Both the position numbers and the translations under genes were made by a program. 58,556 nt of DNA from SURF-33 sp964598885 (lineage in GTDB: Bacteria > Desulfobacterota > Desulfobacteria > Desulfobacterales > Desulfosalsimonadaceae), in NCBI GenBank assembly GCA_964598885.1, contig CAZRES010000006.1, positions 1-58,556 of the forward strand, in the 5' to 3' direction. The notes under the pieces are model-generated. The model saw only the letters and a program-made list of their open reading frames with translations, had not been told where the DNA came from and did no database searches. The stretch's first letter is position 1. Every line of letters begins with the position of its first letter. This document shows positions 48,525-57,308 of the stretch, piece by piece.

Positions 48525-49988
48525 ATGTCCAGAACGCTTTACATTATCCGCGATGGCCGGGTGGAATCGACCCTGGAACCGAAAAACGGGATCTATACCG
48601 TCGGAAGAGATCCGGCATCGGACATTGTTTTGTCGGACCCCGCGGTTTCCAAAAATCATGCGACGCTGTCATTTGAAGATGACACGATTATCATCAGGGA
48701 CAACAACAGCGCCAACGGCGTATTTTTCGCGGGCGAAAAAATCACCGAACACACATTTTTTGACAATTTTGAAGTTGAAATCAAACCGTTTATCATCCGA
48801 TCCGCCGGCGCCGACGCCGCTGCCCCAGGTCCGGCCGGAGAAAAAAACCCCGGCTGGCCCTCCGTTAAACTCACCAATATCAAGATCAGTGTATTTGCAC
48901 TGGTGGCCGTGATCATGCTGGGCACCCTGCTGATCGGATATCTCCCCCTCAAACGGGAAGTCGCCGACATCCATCGGAGGGAAATCCTCAAAAACGGCAT
49001 TGTTCTCAGTCGCTATCTTGCGGAAATGAACCGCCCGGCGCTGACGAAAAACCAGTTCGATCAGGCCCGTATTTCTCCGGTTGAGAAAGAAGACGGCGTG
49101 ATCTATACGTTTGTGGTGGACGCCCACGGCAGAATCGTCGCTCCTCCGGAAAAACAGGGAGATTTTTTCAACTGGAAAGGTCTGACTCCGGCCCTTGAAG
49201 GCAATGGGCTTGTTATTGACGACGGCCCCCGGGATGAAAAAATCATATATTACCCCATTACGCAGGGCGGCCGGACTCTCGGGGCCGCCATTATCGGATT
49301 CGCCCATTCCCATATCGCGGAAAAAACGGTTCCGGGTTTCGGCGTAAGCGGTTATTTGTTTCTGATGATCCTGTTCGGCATCGGCATCGCTATCGCCTAT
49401 CTGCTGGTCAAGGCGTTTTTATCTCCCCTTAGACAACTCCATGAGGAAATGGAGGTCGCCATCAAGGAGGGAGGCGGTCGCCTGAATTTTGAGGCACCGT
49501 ATCCGGAAATCGACAATATCAAGCGTACCTTCGAACGTCTGCTCATGAGAAAGGCCTCTCCTTCAGATACGCAGAGGCCCTCTTTGCGGGAGCCTTCGAA
49601 AAAATCGCCGACCAACAAACCAATTTTTCATGATCCGATTCCCGGTGATGAGAATGCGCCTTTGCCGTCGCCCGATCCGAAACCATCCATGTCGGCCCGT
49701 CTAAAGCGGTTAAAGGCCCCCTGGTGCGTCATCGACCGGGAAAACTATACTCTTTCCGGGTTTTCCGACGATTTCTCCGGGACATTCGGACTGGCCGGCT
49801 GCAAAAACGGCATGCATGTGATTGAAGCCTTTGACACGGATATGGTTCAAGTGGTATCCCAACTTATGGATGCCCCCGCGGACGAAGAAATCACGCTGGA
49901 TCATCCCGATGGAAACCATCTGTTGCGGCGCATTTATGATCCCACGGAGCCAACCCATATGGCTCTGATTTTAGAGGATAAGACCTGA
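48525..49988 (+). CDS. FHA-domain membrane sensor protein (FHA - TM - periplasmic domain - TM - PAS-like)
   Basis: 487 aa. N-terminal FHA domain (residues 1-90) with intact phosphothreonine-binding signature: VGRDPASDIVLSD, SKNHATL and NSANGVF. A membrane helix near 124-145 (VFALVAVIMLGTLLIGYLPL), a ~130-residue extracytoplasmic domain reminiscent of single Cache/CHASE sensors, a second helix near 277-300 (GYLFLMILFGIGIAIAYLLV), a HAMP-like segment and a C-terminal PAS-like domain (WCVIDRENYTLSGFSDDFSG). No output kinase or cyclase domain. First of three consecutive FHA genes; stop and next start overlap (ATGA at 49986-49990). Confidence 0.82.
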   Translation: MSRTLYIIRDGRVESTLEPKNGIYTVGRDPASDIVLSDPAVSKNHATLSFEDDTIIIRDNNSANGVFFAGEKITEHTFFDNFEVEIKPFIIRSAGADAAAPGPAGEKNPGWPSVKLTNIKISVFALVAVIMLGTLLIGYLPLKREVADIHRREILKNGIVLSRYLAEMNRPALTKNQFDQARISPVEKEDGVIYTFVVDAHGRIVAPPEKQGDFFNWKGLTPALEGNGLVIDDGPRDEKIIYYPITQGGRTLGAAIIGFAHSHIAEKTVPGFGVSGYLFLMILFGIGIAIAYLLVKAFLSPLRQLHEEMEVAIKEGGGRLNFEAPYPEIDNIKRTFERLLMRKASPSDTQRPSLREPSKKSPTNKPIFHDPIPGDENAPLPSPDPKPSMSARLKRLKAPWCVIDRENYTLSGFSDDFSGTFGLAGCKNGMHVIEAFDTDMVQVVSQLMDAPADEEITLDHPDGNHLLRRIYDPTEPTHMALILEDKT

Positions 49989-50887
49989 TGAAAGCGACAA
50001 AACCGGGCGGCGCATCAAGCCCTGTGTCTGGCAAACTGATCGTTTTGGACGGCCCGGACCGGGGAAAAACCTTTAAACTGGAGACCGGCAGACAATATCT
50101 GGCGGGCCGGTCCGAAGAATGCGATATCCGCATTGACGCGTCCGACAAAACCGTATCCCGCAAGCACGCCCTGCTCGGCCTTACCGGCAATACCCTGAAA
50201 ATCGAAAATTTGAGCCAGACCAATCCGGTCCAGGTCAAGGGGAAGGCTGTTTCCAGCACCTCCCTTAAACACAAGGGCCAGTTTCATATCGGCGCCGGTC
50301 TTTTCGCTTTTGAGGCATCCGGACGGCCGGATACGGGAGGCGGCGGGAAATCGGCGCCCGTAAATCTCAAAATCGTGATTCCGGCCGCCCTGATCCTGGT
50401 GGTCATGATCTTTTTTTTGATCGCGGTTTCCGGAGAAAAAAACACCGCCGGTCCCGGCGACATGGAGATCACCCGTCCGGCAGAGATCCAACCCGATTCA
50501 CCACCCATGGACCTCCCGGAGCGGGCCCTTCTCCATGAAACCGGAATTGTTGTTTCCGATGCAAAAAAAGAAAAGGCTGACGCCCATTTCCGCCAGGGCA
50601 TGTTTTTTTACGATACCGGTAATCTTTCCCGGGCTGTTGAGGAATGGGGCCGGGTGATCGCGATCTGGCCGGACCATCAGGAGGCGCAGACGTGGTTTCT
50701 CCGGGCGGAAAAAGAGCTCGACGACAAGGTGCGGGAACATTATCAGAATGCCATGATGCATTACAAATACATGCGGTACCGGGATGCGGCCCATGAATTC
50801 GGCATTGTTGTGGAGCTGTCCCGGAACCAATCAAGCGACCATTATATTAATGCGCTGCGTTATCTCAATGAACTGCAAGGGAAGTAA
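49988..50887 (+). CDS. FHA-domain membrane protein with C-terminal TPRs (first)
   Basis: 299 aa. FHA domain at about residues 14-95: YLAGRSEECDIRID and SRKHALL are intact, while the usual S-x-N-G loop reads SQTNPV. One membrane helix near 122-143 (IVIPAALILVVMIFFLIAVS), then a helical repeat region (190-295) with TPR-like units such as FRQGMFFYDTGNLSRAVEEW. Topology by the positive-inside pattern puts the FHA domain in the cytoplasm and the TPRs in the periplasm. Five bases before the next FHA gene. Confidence 0.8.
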   Translation: MKATKPGGASSPVSGKLIVLDGPDRGKTFKLETGRQYLAGRSEECDIRIDASDKTVSRKHALLGLTGNTLKIENLSQTNPVQVKGKAVSSTSLKHKGQFHIGAGLFAFEASGRPDTGGGGKSAPVNLKIVIPAALILVVMIFFLIAVSGEKNTAGPGDMEITRPAEIQPDSPPMDLPERALLHETGIVVSDAKKEKADAHFRQGMFFYDTGNLSRAVEEWGRVIAIWPDHQEAQTWFLRAEKELDDKVREHYQNAMMHYKYMRYRDAAHEFGIVVELSRNQSSDHYINALRYLNELQGK

Positions 50888-50892
50888 GGCGG

Positions 50893-52371
50893 ATGCTAAA
50901 AATAAAGGTTTTTGAAAACGCCCAGAGCTTTTTTGAACGGCAGGTTTCAGCCGATGCGGATCTGCGGATCGGCCGGGCGCCTCACTGCGATCTGGTGCTC
51001 GACAGCAAGCGGATATCAAGGGAGCACGGCCGGATTTACCACGCAAACGGCGCCTGGCATATTGAAGATTTGAAAAGCCAGAACGGCATTCGCGTCAACG
51101 GAACAAAAATCACCTCGGAAAAACTGCAACACGGCGATGTTATTCAGATCGGCGATTATCGGCTGGAAATCACCACGTCATCCATCGCCCCCGCACCCGC
51201 CGCGCCTTCAGCAGATGATGATCGCACGGTTCTGCTTCATACCCCGCCGGAATCGGATAAAACCATCCTCGGGGATCGATATTCCGCGTCCGGGCCGGCC
51301 GCTTCGGAAGGCTTGGCGGATAGAATCGCGGGCTTGCCGGCAAAAACCAAAATTCTAGGAGGCGTTCTGGCGGTCCTGGTCCTGCTGATGCTGGTGGTCC
51401 TCCTGCTGCCGTCGTCGGACAAACCCTCGGATCCGGAAGCGACCCTTGTCGCGGCCGAGCAGCAAAAAACCGATACCATGATGGACGCCGAAGCCAAGCA
51501 CCAGTTAAATGTCTATCTCCAGAGCGGCCAGGAGCAATTTGAGGCCGGCAATTACACTGAGGCCCTGGTGCGCTTCCAGGCGGCGCTTAACATGGACCCC
51601 GGAAACGCGGAAGCCCTTGAATACATGCGCCGGAGCCGGGAAAAAATGACGGAACTGGAAGAAATGCGGCGCATGGCCGCCGAGGCCGAACAGCAGCGCA
51701 TAACCCGGGTCAACGCAATATTGGCCCGGAGTCGTCAGGCAATGGGCGAGGCCGAATATGAAAGGGCATTGGAAATGCTGGCCGAAGCCGAATTTCTCGC
51801 ACCCGGGGAAGCCGCCATCCAAACCCTGAAAACCGAAATCCAAACCGCCATTAGGACCGAAAAAGCCCGCGTCGCCGAAGATCAGAGCCACCAGCGGGAA
51901 AATCTGGCCCTTCTCCGGCAACACTTTGCCGCCGGCCAGCAGCATTATGATCAGGGCAACTATTTCGAGGCCCTCCAGGAATGGAACCAGGTGCTGGCCA
52001 TCGACATGGACACGCCCGAAAGCGCTCATGTCCGGCATGCCATCGTTCATCTGAAAAAACAGATGGAAGACGAAGTCCGTAAGGATTATGATAAAGGAAA
52101 AACTTTTTTCTCCAATAAAGACTATACCCAGGCCATGCGGCATCTGCAAAAAGTGAGCCTGGTGGAGCCGGATTATGAGGATACCAGCCGGATGCTGGTC
52201 GAAGCGACCCGCGAGGTCGAAGCCACGGTCCGCCAGCTCTATCAGGAAGGCCTGGTTTACGAAGGCATCGGCCAGCGGGACCGGGCTGCGGGAAAATGGC
52301 GCGAAGTTCTGCGCGTCATGCCAGACAAAAACAATATCTACTACCAGCGGGCCGAAGACAAACTCAAGTAG
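50893..52371 (+). CDS. FHA-domain membrane protein with C-terminal TPRs (second)
   Basis: 492 aa, AAGGCGG directly before the ATG. FHA domain 1-95 with IGRAPHCDLVLDS, SREHGRIYH and KSQNGIRVNG all intact. A linker with Thr-rich acidic motifs (DDDRTVLLHTPPESDKTIL near 105-123), a helix near 155-177 (GVLAVLVLLMLVVLLLP), then a long TPR/coiled-coil region with at least four units (EQFEAGNYTEALVRFQAALN; QHYDQGNYFEALQEWNQVL). Same plan as its upstream neighbour but longer, so the two probably arose by duplication. The DDDRT and DKT motifs resemble phospho-Thr sites of kinases of this type. Confidence 0.8.
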   Translation: MLKIKVFENAQSFFERQVSADADLRIGRAPHCDLVLDSKRISREHGRIYHANGAWHIEDLKSQNGIRVNGTKITSEKLQHGDVIQIGDYRLEITTSSIAPAPAAPSADDDRTVLLHTPPESDKTILGDRYSASGPAASEGLADRIAGLPAKTKILGGVLAVLVLLMLVVLLLPSSDKPSDPEATLVAAEQQKTDTMMDAEAKHQLNVYLQSGQEQFEAGNYTEALVRFQAALNMDPGNAEALEYMRRSREKMTELEEMRRMAAEAEQQRITRVNAILARSRQAMGEAEYERALEMLAEAEFLAPGEAAIQTLKTEIQTAIRTEKARVAEDQSHQRENLALLRQHFAAGQQHYDQGNYFEALQEWNQVLAIDMDTPESAHVRHAIVHLKKQMEDEVRKDYDKGKTFFSNKDYTQAMRHLQKVSLVEPDYEDTSRMLVEATREVEATVRQLYQEGLVYEGIGQRDRAAGKWREVLRVMPDKNNIYYQRAEDKLK

Positions 52372-52391
52372 AATGGAAAAACCGTATCATC

Positions 52392-54224
52392 ATGGATGAC
52401 GATAAAACACGGATTCAGTCGGTTCTTGGCCAGAAGTATGAAATCCGCGACCTGATTCAGGCCGGCGGCATGGGGCAGATTTTTCTCGGCGTGCACAAGG
52501 CACTGGATAAAAAGGTGGCGATCAAGATCATCCACCAGGAACTGGTGAAAAACGAACATTTCAAGTCCCGCTTCTACCGGGAGGCCAAACTGGCCGCCGG
52601 ACTGGACCATTCGGGAATCATCGATATCTATGATTTCGGCTCCAGCGATGATTTCGACTATATCATCATGCCGTTTATCGAAGGCGAAACCATCGAATCC
52701 CGCCTTAAAAAACAGGGCCCCATGGACCCGGCCGAAAGCACGGCCATGATGATCGAAATCGCTGACGCCCTCCACTATGCCCATTCCCGCAATGTCATTC
52801 ATCGCGACATCAAGCCGTCCAATATCATGTTCGACCGCCAGGGCAAAATCGTCATCGCGGACTTCGGCATCTCCAAAATGATGGGCGACACCGATCTCAC
52901 CGCGCCCAACACGGTGCTGGGCTCCCCCAAATACATGAGCCCGGAGCAGATCAAGGGGCAGGAGGTGGATGCCCGCAGCGATCTTTACAGCCTGGGCCTG
53001 GTTTTCTATGAAATGCTCACCGGTTCGCATCCGTTTAAAGGGCGGGACACCAGCGCCATTTATTATGCCCAGGCCCATGAAATTCCCCCCCGGCCGGAAA
53101 CCACACGGCCCGAGATCCCGAAAGATTTAGGCAGCATTATTATGAAGCTGCTGGAAAAATCGGTGGAAAAACGCTATGCCGACGGCAATCAACTGCTGGC
53201 GGATCTGCGGAATTATCAACAGGGCAAGCCCCTTGCCTCGGCCGGTGCGGAACAGGCCACTCTGGTAAACGCCCTGGCCGGAAACGATGACGCCACCATG
53301 GTTGACGGCACCCTTGTGGATGCCACCATCGTGGATGCCACAAGGGTTGACGTCAACCGTATAAAGAAAACCGCCCCCCCGGCGGCCGGAATATCGCCCG
53401 GAAACCATGCGAACTCACCGGAAGGCACCCGCATAGTGCCCCCCGCTCCTTCAGCGGGCGCTTTTTTCAAACGTCGCGCCAAAATTCTGGCCCTGGGCGG
53501 CACCACGGTTTTTTTGATTCTGATTGTCGTTATAATGCTGTTTTCCGGTCCTTCGGGTCCGGATGACATGACCCGGACGCCCACGGAACCTGATATTGCA
53601 GCCGTCCCGGATGCCCCTTCCGCCACCGGCAGCTCCTCCCAGGACATGCTCCCGGACCGCCCGGCGACAACGGAAACCGCCGTTTCGATCCCGGATGAAT
53701 CCCCGGGCGAAGACGCAACGGCCGATCTTGCTTCGCTTCCTTCCACCCCTGCGTCGTTTCTGGAAGCGCTGGCCGCCGTTGGCAAGGGAAGGCCGGCAAC
53801 TGATTTTTCCCTCTGGACCGACCGGCAGACCTATCGCATCGGAGATACCATCTCCTTTTATTTCGAGACCGGCAGGCCCTGTTACGCCATAATCCTGGGG
53901 AATACCACCGACGGCGAGCTGGTGCAGATCTTTCCCAATCATTACACCCCCGGCCAGTTCGTCCAGCCCGGCCGGACTTACTCCATACCCGACGACACAA
54001 TGGATTTCGATCTGAAGGTTTACGGCTCGGTCGGCCAGGAAACCGTCATCGCCCTGGTTGCCGATCAGCCGTTTCAAATTTTCGGCTCCTCCTTTTCCGA
54101 AACCGACCCGTTTCTTTCCATCGGGCAGAATGATGCAAAAGCATCACAGTTGCTTACCAATATCAGCGCCATCACTGACCGCGATATCGCCCAGCAGCGC
54201 ATGACATTTATGATAACCAATTGA
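52392..54224 (+). CDS. Hanks-type Ser/Thr protein kinase with TM and DUF4384-like C-terminal domain
   Basis: 610 aa from ATG 52392. Kinase domain residues 15-275: Gly loop AGGMGQI, VAIKII Lys, catalytic loop VIHRDIKPSNIM, DFG in IADFGISK, APE equivalent SPKYMSPEQ, and DVYSLG-type RSDLYSLGLVF, all intact. Residues 302-320 hold four consecutive T-x-V-D units (Thr302, 307, 312, 317). A membrane helix near 370-390 (GGTTVFLILIVVIMLF), a Pro/Thr/Ser-rich linker, then a ~110-residue DUF4384-like domain (FSLWTDRQTYRIGDTISFYF, GELVQIFPNHY) facing the periplasm. No PASTA repeats. The stop is 11 bases before the caspase gene. Kinase activity is highly likely; substrates are inferred to be the neighbouring FHA partners. 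Confidence 0.9.
   Translation: MDDDKTRIQSVLGQKYEIRDLIQAGGMGQIFLGVHKALDKKVAIKIIHQELVKNEHFKSRFYREAKLAAGLDHSGIIDIYDFGSSDDFDYIIMPFIEGETIESRLKKQGPMDPAESTAMMIEIADALHYAHSRNVIHRDIKPSNIMFDRQGKIVIADFGISKMMGDTDLTAPNTVLGSPKYMSPEQIKGQEVDARSDLYSLGLVFYEMLTGSHPFKGRDTSAIYYAQAHEIPPRPETTRPEIPKDLGSIIMKLLEKSVEKRYADGNQLLADLRNYQQGKPLASAGAEQATLVNALAGNDDATMVDGTLVDATIVDATRVDVNRIKKTAPPAAGISPGNHANSPEGTRIVPPAPSAGAFFKRRAKILALGGTTVFLILIVVIMLFSGPSGPDDMTRTPTEPDIAAVPDAPSATGSSSQDMLPDRPATTETAVSIPDESPGEDATADLASLPSTPASFLEALAAVGKGRPATDFSLWTDRQTYRIGDTISFYFETGRPCYAIILGNTTDGELVQIFPNHYTPGQFVQPGRTYSIPDDTMDFDLKVYGSVGQETVIALVADQPFQIFGSSFSETDPFLSIGQNDAKASQLLTNISAITDRDIAQQRMTFMITN
53295..53354 (+). repeat. Four tandem Thr-x-Val-Asp pentapeptides in the kinase linker
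   Basis: Codons 302-321 encode TMVDG, TLVDA, TIVDA, TRVDV: one Thr every five residues, each followed by Asp at +3. Several FHA domains prefer pThr-x-x-Asp, and three FHA proteins are encoded just upstream. The DNA is not an exact tandem repeat (codons differ), so the pattern has been kept at the protein level. Confidence 0.85.
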
Positions 54225-54235
54225 GGTGTGCCATC

Positions 54236-56359
54236 ATGAAAATCCAATCGATCTTATTTAGCCTCTGTTGTTTCTGTCTGGTCTGTTTCGGCATGAGCGG
54301 ACCGGTCGCCGGCGCCTCCACCAAAGTGCTGATCAATATTGTCGAGGAACAGGGGGATGCCGCCGGCGCGGCCATGATCAAGAGCAGTGAAATGCTCATT
54401 GCCCGGGAACTGCTCCAGCATGATTTCGAGGTCATGACCTCCGACGAATTGTCGCCCCGGCAGGGTCTGTCCGAAAAGGAGGTCAGCGCCGCCCGATCCG
54501 GCAGCATGACCGAAATGCGAAAAGCCGCGGCCTTCAACGGCGCCGCCTACATCTTAAGCGCCAAGGCCAAAACCGTGGTAAGCGAACAAGACGTGCTGAA
54601 CATGAAAATGAACAAGGCCGTGACATCGTTTGCCTACCGTCTGGTGGGAACGGCCGGGGGAAAAACGCTGGATATGGACAGCCTGACCTTTTCGTCGGCC
54701 AGCCGATCACCTCAAGACGCGGCCCACGGGACCTATCAGAAAATGTCAACCGATATCGCCCAGCGGGTCAAAGCCAAACTGCCGGCTCAATTATCGGCCA
54801 AAGACGCCAAACAACTGGCCGGCTATAAAGCGTCCGTGACCCCCAAGCCGCCGCCGATCAAACCAAAGGTGGAAAAACCGGCCATCATGACCCCCGTTGA
54901 ACCATCGGCTTCCCCGGCCATAGCCGTGGCCCAGGCTCCGGCCGGGCACGGAACCGAAGCGTCGACCACTCCCAAAACCGCCGACGGTCCGGAAATCGTG
55001 ATTCTCAATCCACCTCCCACCCGGGGCTTCATGCCGGTTTCCCGGCAGAAAGAATTAAAAATCGAAGGAATGGCCATTGATGCCACCGGCATCGCCGAAG
55101 TCCGCATCAACGGCGAAAAGGTCGGCCATGATCCCGAAGGGCGGTTTACTTATCCCGTGGCCCTGCGGCCCGGTGAAAACCGATTCCTGGTCATGGCGGT
55201 CAACACCGCCGGCCGCATGGTATCCAAGGAAGTCTCGGTGGACCGGGGCAAGGACGGGGAACCGCCGGATGTGGTGCTTCTCAGACCATCGGTTACCCGG
55301 GGATTTCAGGTGGCCCTGAAATCCGATGTCAAAAAAACCGTCGTGGAAGGCATTGTCAAGGACGACAGTGAACTGCTTTTTCTGCGGGTCAACGACGCCG
55401 AAGTAAACATATCCGATACCGGCCATTTCGTGCATGAGCTCGCCATCACCGACGCCGTCCGGAACATTGCCATTGAGGCCGCCGACGTCCACGGCAACAT
55501 CACCCGGAAATCCCTGGAAGTGGCCCGGGGGGATGACGCCTGGGTGGAAACGTCCTCCGGACCCGGCCGGACCGGCGCCTCCTCCGGCATCAAACCCGTG
55601 CTCTGGGGTCTGGCCATCGGCGTTTCCAAATACTCCAGCTCGGCCATTGACCTCAAGTACGCGGATCAGGACGCCCTGAAACTGGAAAAATTCTTTAATG
55701 CCCAGGCCGGGAAATCTTTTTCCGAGGTTCATTTTAAAACCCTGGTCAATCAAAAGGTCACCCGCAACAGCATTATCGAGGGGATCACCCGGCATCTGGG
55801 GCAGGCCGCTCCGGATGACATCATCTTTTTGTTCGTGGCCGGCCACGGCATCAAGCACCGCCAGTCCGGTTCCTATTATTTCATGCCGTCGGACGCGGAT
55901 TTCGATACGGTCCTGGCCAAGGGGCTTCGCATGTCCGATTTCGAGGAATCCATCAAGATTCTGTCCAACAACGTCAATAAAATCATCGTGGCCATGGACA
56001 CCTGCCATTCCGGCGCGCTGGAAGTGGGCATGCGCAGCGGCGGCGGCGACAGCGAAGATCTGGCAGCGGCCATCAACGCGGCATCGGGCCTTTATATCCT
56101 GTCGGCTTCCAAAGCCGGTGAAGTGTCCATGGAGTCCGATCAGTTCAAGCTTGATCCGGGTTTTTCCGGGCATGGCGCCTTCACTTATGCCCTTGTGGAG
56201 GCCATGCGCGGGGCGGCGGACTATGACAAGGACGGCTATGTATCGGTCAACGAGGTGTTTCAGTTCGTGGCCCGGCAGGTTCCCCGGCTCACCAAGGGAC
56301 AGCAGCATCCCTATTTCCGGATGCAGGGCACGGATCTGCCCCTGGTCGGCATGAAATAA
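54236..56359 (+). CDS. Exported caspase-fold (C14, metacaspase-like) protease with Ig-like and EF-hand elements
   Basis: 707 aa from ATG 54236 (GAGGTG upstream). Signal peptide (LFSLCCFCLVCFGMSGPVAGA). Residues ~30-185 look like a CsgG/LPP20-type alpha/beta domain (TKVLINIVEEQGDAAGAA). Two Ig-like repeats follow (PPPTRGF near 260 and RPSVTRGF near 350, each ending in a VNTAG/ADVHG-type strand). The C14 domain spans about 455-690: catalytic His537 in VAGHGIKH and Cys590 in MDTCHSGA. Near the end DYDKDGYVSVNE is a canonical EF-hand calcium loop. It follows the kinase by 11 bp. Likely periplasmic or outer-membrane protease, possibly calcium-dependent; substrate unknown. Confidence 0.85.
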   Translation: MKIQSILFSLCCFCLVCFGMSGPVAGASTKVLINIVEEQGDAAGAAMIKSSEMLIARELLQHDFEVMTSDELSPRQGLSEKEVSAARSGSMTEMRKAAAFNGAAYILSAKAKTVVSEQDVLNMKMNKAVTSFAYRLVGTAGGKTLDMDSLTFSSASRSPQDAAHGTYQKMSTDIAQRVKAKLPAQLSAKDAKQLAGYKASVTPKPPPIKPKVEKPAIMTPVEPSASPAIAVAQAPAGHGTEASTTPKTADGPEIVILNPPPTRGFMPVSRQKELKIEGMAIDATGIAEVRINGEKVGHDPEGRFTYPVALRPGENRFLVMAVNTAGRMVSKEVSVDRGKDGEPPDVVLLRPSVTRGFQVALKSDVKKTVVEGIVKDDSELLFLRVNDAEVNISDTGHFVHELAITDAVRNIAIEAADVHGNITRKSLEVARGDDAWVETSSGPGRTGASSGIKPVLWGLAIGVSKYSSSAIDLKYADQDALKLEKFFNAQAGKSFSEVHFKTLVNQKVTRNSIIEGITRHLGQAAPDDIIFLFVAGHGIKHRQSGSYYFMPSDADFDTVLAKGLRMSDFEESIKILSNNVNKIIVAMDTCHSGALEVGMRSGGGDSEDLAAAINAASGLYILSASKAGEVSMESDQFKLDPGFSGHGAFTYALVEAMRGAADYDKDGYVSVNEVFQFVARQVPRLTKGQQHPYFRMQGTDLPLVGMK

Positions 56360-56480
56360 CCGTGGCGGCGATCGTACCCGGCCCCTGCCGCAAACCGTTG
56401 GATCACGGAAACAAGAATTTCATACGGTTCCGGCCGGATGAAATCATGGCAACAGATTTAAACATGAAAAGGTGATAGTT

Positions 56481-57230
56481 ATGAAATTCATTTTGCCATC
56501 TCATGGCCGTGCGGGAATTTTCTTCCTCCTGATGGCCGCCCTTGTTTTCGCAGGGTGTGTCACCAACGCCAATACCAATTTCCCCGCTGACACCGCCGGC
56601 GCCATGGAATCCCGGTCCGCGGCCGTCGACTGGACGCGGATCCCGCCGCCGCCCCAGAACCGAGACCTGGTGGCCGTGGCCGGATTTGAAAACAAAAGCA
56701 CCTATTCGGCCGACCGGCTCTGGGACACCTCCTCCAAATTTCTCTCCAGCCATCTGTTGCGTACCGGCTATTTCCGGGTGGTGGAATGGGAAGAGATGAA
56801 ACGCCTGTTCGACTATGATACCTTAAGTCAGGTGGATATCGTCAAGAGTCCGGAAAACATGAAAAAAGCCCAGCGGATCCTGCTGTGCGAGCATTTTATC
56901 TCCGGCGCCGTCACCCGCTTCAATGTCAACACCACGGCCCAGACCAGCGCCTTGTCCAAGGCCAAGATCATTGACACTACCGTGCGGGTGGACCTGCTTC
57001 TCCAGAACGCCCAGACCGGCGAATATCTGGCCGCCGGAAAAGGCGAGCATACCATCCGGCAGACATTTACCAAAGGGCAGGTAGGCTCCTGGGACAGCAG
57101 CGCCGGCGATGACGCCCTGGATGCGGCCATCGGCAAAGCCCTGTTCGAGTTGATTTCCACCTATGCGGGCATCAGCCGGCGTCAGCAAACGGCCCCCCAG
57201 CAGGACGGTTCCGGGGTTCGTCTGAACTGA
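56481..57230 (+). CDS. CsgG/LpoB-like outer-membrane lipoprotein
   Basis: 249 aa from ATG 56481 (AAAAGGTG upstream). Signal peptide with lipobox FAGC (Cys26). The mature part matches the CsgG/HfaB fold: LVAVAGFENKSTYSADRLWDT, LLRTGYFRVVEWEEMKRL, AQRILLCEHFISGAVTRF and VRVDLLLQNAQTGEYLAAG. CsgG-family proteins form outer-membrane pores, whereas LpoB-like members regulate periplasmic enzymes; the sequence does not decide. Residue 27 onward is not a sorting Asp (+2 is Val), so outer-membrane location is expected. Confidence 0.8.
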   Translation: MKFILPSHGRAGIFFLLMAALVFAGCVTNANTNFPADTAGAMESRSAAVDWTRIPPPPQNRDLVAVAGFENKSTYSADRLWDTSSKFLSSHLLRTGYFRVVEWEEMKRLFDYDTLSQVDIVKSPENMKKAQRILLCEHFISGAVTRFNVNTTAQTSALSKAKIIDTTVRVDLLLQNAQTGEYLAAGKGEHTIRQTFTKGQVGSWDSSAGDDALDAAIGKALFELISTYAGISRRQQTAPQQDGSGVRLN

Positions 57231-57308
57231 ATTTTTTCGATATTGCTCCGGAAGCGCTCTCAAGGTTTCGTAACAGTGTCAAACGGATGCTTCCAGACAG
57301 GGATAAAC

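Noticed and set aside
55055..56308. 417-aa minus-strand reading frame
   Set aside because: Antisense to the caspase gene; low-complexity His/Gly/Asp/Phe composition and no Shine-Dalgarno.
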